DNA of 64,000 nt from Brevundimonas sp. MF30-B (lineage in GTDB: Bacteria; Pseudomonadota; Alphaproteobacteria; Caulobacterales; Caulobacteraceae): NCBI RefSeq assembly GCF_004683885.1, contig NZ_CP038440.1, positions 1,584,001 to 1,648,000 of the forward strand. The letters run 5' to 3'. Below the pieces are notes generated by a model. That model had not been told where the DNA came from. It ran no database searches and saw only the letters and a program-made list of their open reading frames with translations. This document shows positions 63,834 to 64,000 of the stretch, in pieces. Positions within the stretch are counted from its first letter, which is position 1. Each line of letters begins with the position of its first letter. The translations under genes and the position numbers were made by a program.

Positions 63834-64000
63834 GTGACCGAGCCCCGGCGTCTGCCGCTGGAGGCCTGGGGGCGGCGGTGGCTGGCGGGGGCGCAGGAGT
63901 GGGCCGATCGCGGGCGTTGGCGCGGCTACGCCTTCGAGTTCCTGATGTTCGGGATCAAGCAGGGCTGGGCCTGTCTGTTCGGCGGGCTGATGCTGGCCCT
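63834..64000 (+). CDS. DUF817 membrane protein, N-terminal end (partial)
   Basis: 55 codons from GTG 63834 run off the right edge. AQEWADRGRWRGYAFEFLMF, then GIKQGWACLFGGLMLAL is the N-terminus of the DUF817 family of integral membrane proteins. The spacing from queF (3 bases) suggests an operon. No function is known; a role in queuosine metabolism or transport is only suggested by the neighbour. Confidence 0.8.
   Translation, partial: MTEPRRLPLEAWGRRWLAGAQEWADRGRWRGYAFEFLMFGIKQGWACLFGGLMLA

Overview
The window is a contiguous piece of chromosome from a high-GC alphaproteobacterium, most likely Caulobacteraceae and close to Brevundimonas. The evidence for this is a MipZ division-site ATPase, a TacA-like sigma-54 regulator, the order dnaX-ybaB-recR-rmuC, and the alphaproteobacterial S10-spc-alpha ribosomal operon order running through secY, adk and rpoA. 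Most of it is ordinary core genome with tight, often overlapping gene spacing.

Layout: 1-5.4 kb holds the panB tail, a YfgM-like TPR protein, bamB, der and a chromate transporter. The yfgM-bamB-der order matches the order known in enterobacteria. 5.4-12 kb holds an SDR, a Tat-exported PhoX-like protein, a glycine-zipper protein, a TrmA-family RNA methyltransferase, an NDUFS4-like complex I subunit, tRNA-Arg, and a DOMON/NamZ pair. 12-20.8 kb holds a type II NADH dehydrogenase, an ABC ATPase with a giant permease-M1 peptidase fusion, Ku, RNase P RNA, a CoA-ester lyase and free-methionine sulfoxide reductase. 20.9-30.2 kb holds an FkbM methyltransferase, a hydrolase/TPR protein, a CAU tRNA, a SIMPL protein, tacA, and dnaX-ybaB-recR-rmuC. 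30.2-31.96 kb holds a small membrane protein/XRE regulator operon and a TraB/GumN protein.

The only clear accessory segment is 31.97-34.98 kb. It is a decayed 3-kb island bounded by 47-bp direct repeats of the 3' half of tRNA-Gly(CCC). It carries a broken tyrosine integrase, a broken phage tape-measure fragment, an RHS-core C-terminal fragment, and an AT-rich small membrane-protein gene next to that fragment. The RHS tip and its neighbour are the best candidate in the window for something undescribed, a possible toxin/immunity cassette, but their functions are inferred from layout only.

35-44.4 kb returns to core genes: a DUF1206 membrane protein, a PA0069-type radical SAM protein, tRNA-Leu, an amino-acid permease, hrpB, panC, a SPOR lipoprotein, mipZ and a membrane J-domain protein. 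44.66-59.7 kb is the ribosomal protein super-operon (rpsJ to rplQ). It has two oddities: a large inverted repeat between rpmD and rplO, and a TonB-like gene between adk and rpsM. The end holds a GNAT enzyme, an ABC-2 exporter, a nitronate monooxygenase, queF and the start of a DUF817 gene.

I saw no CRISPR array, intact insertion sequence or replication origin. All calls are from reading the sequence; no database search was run.
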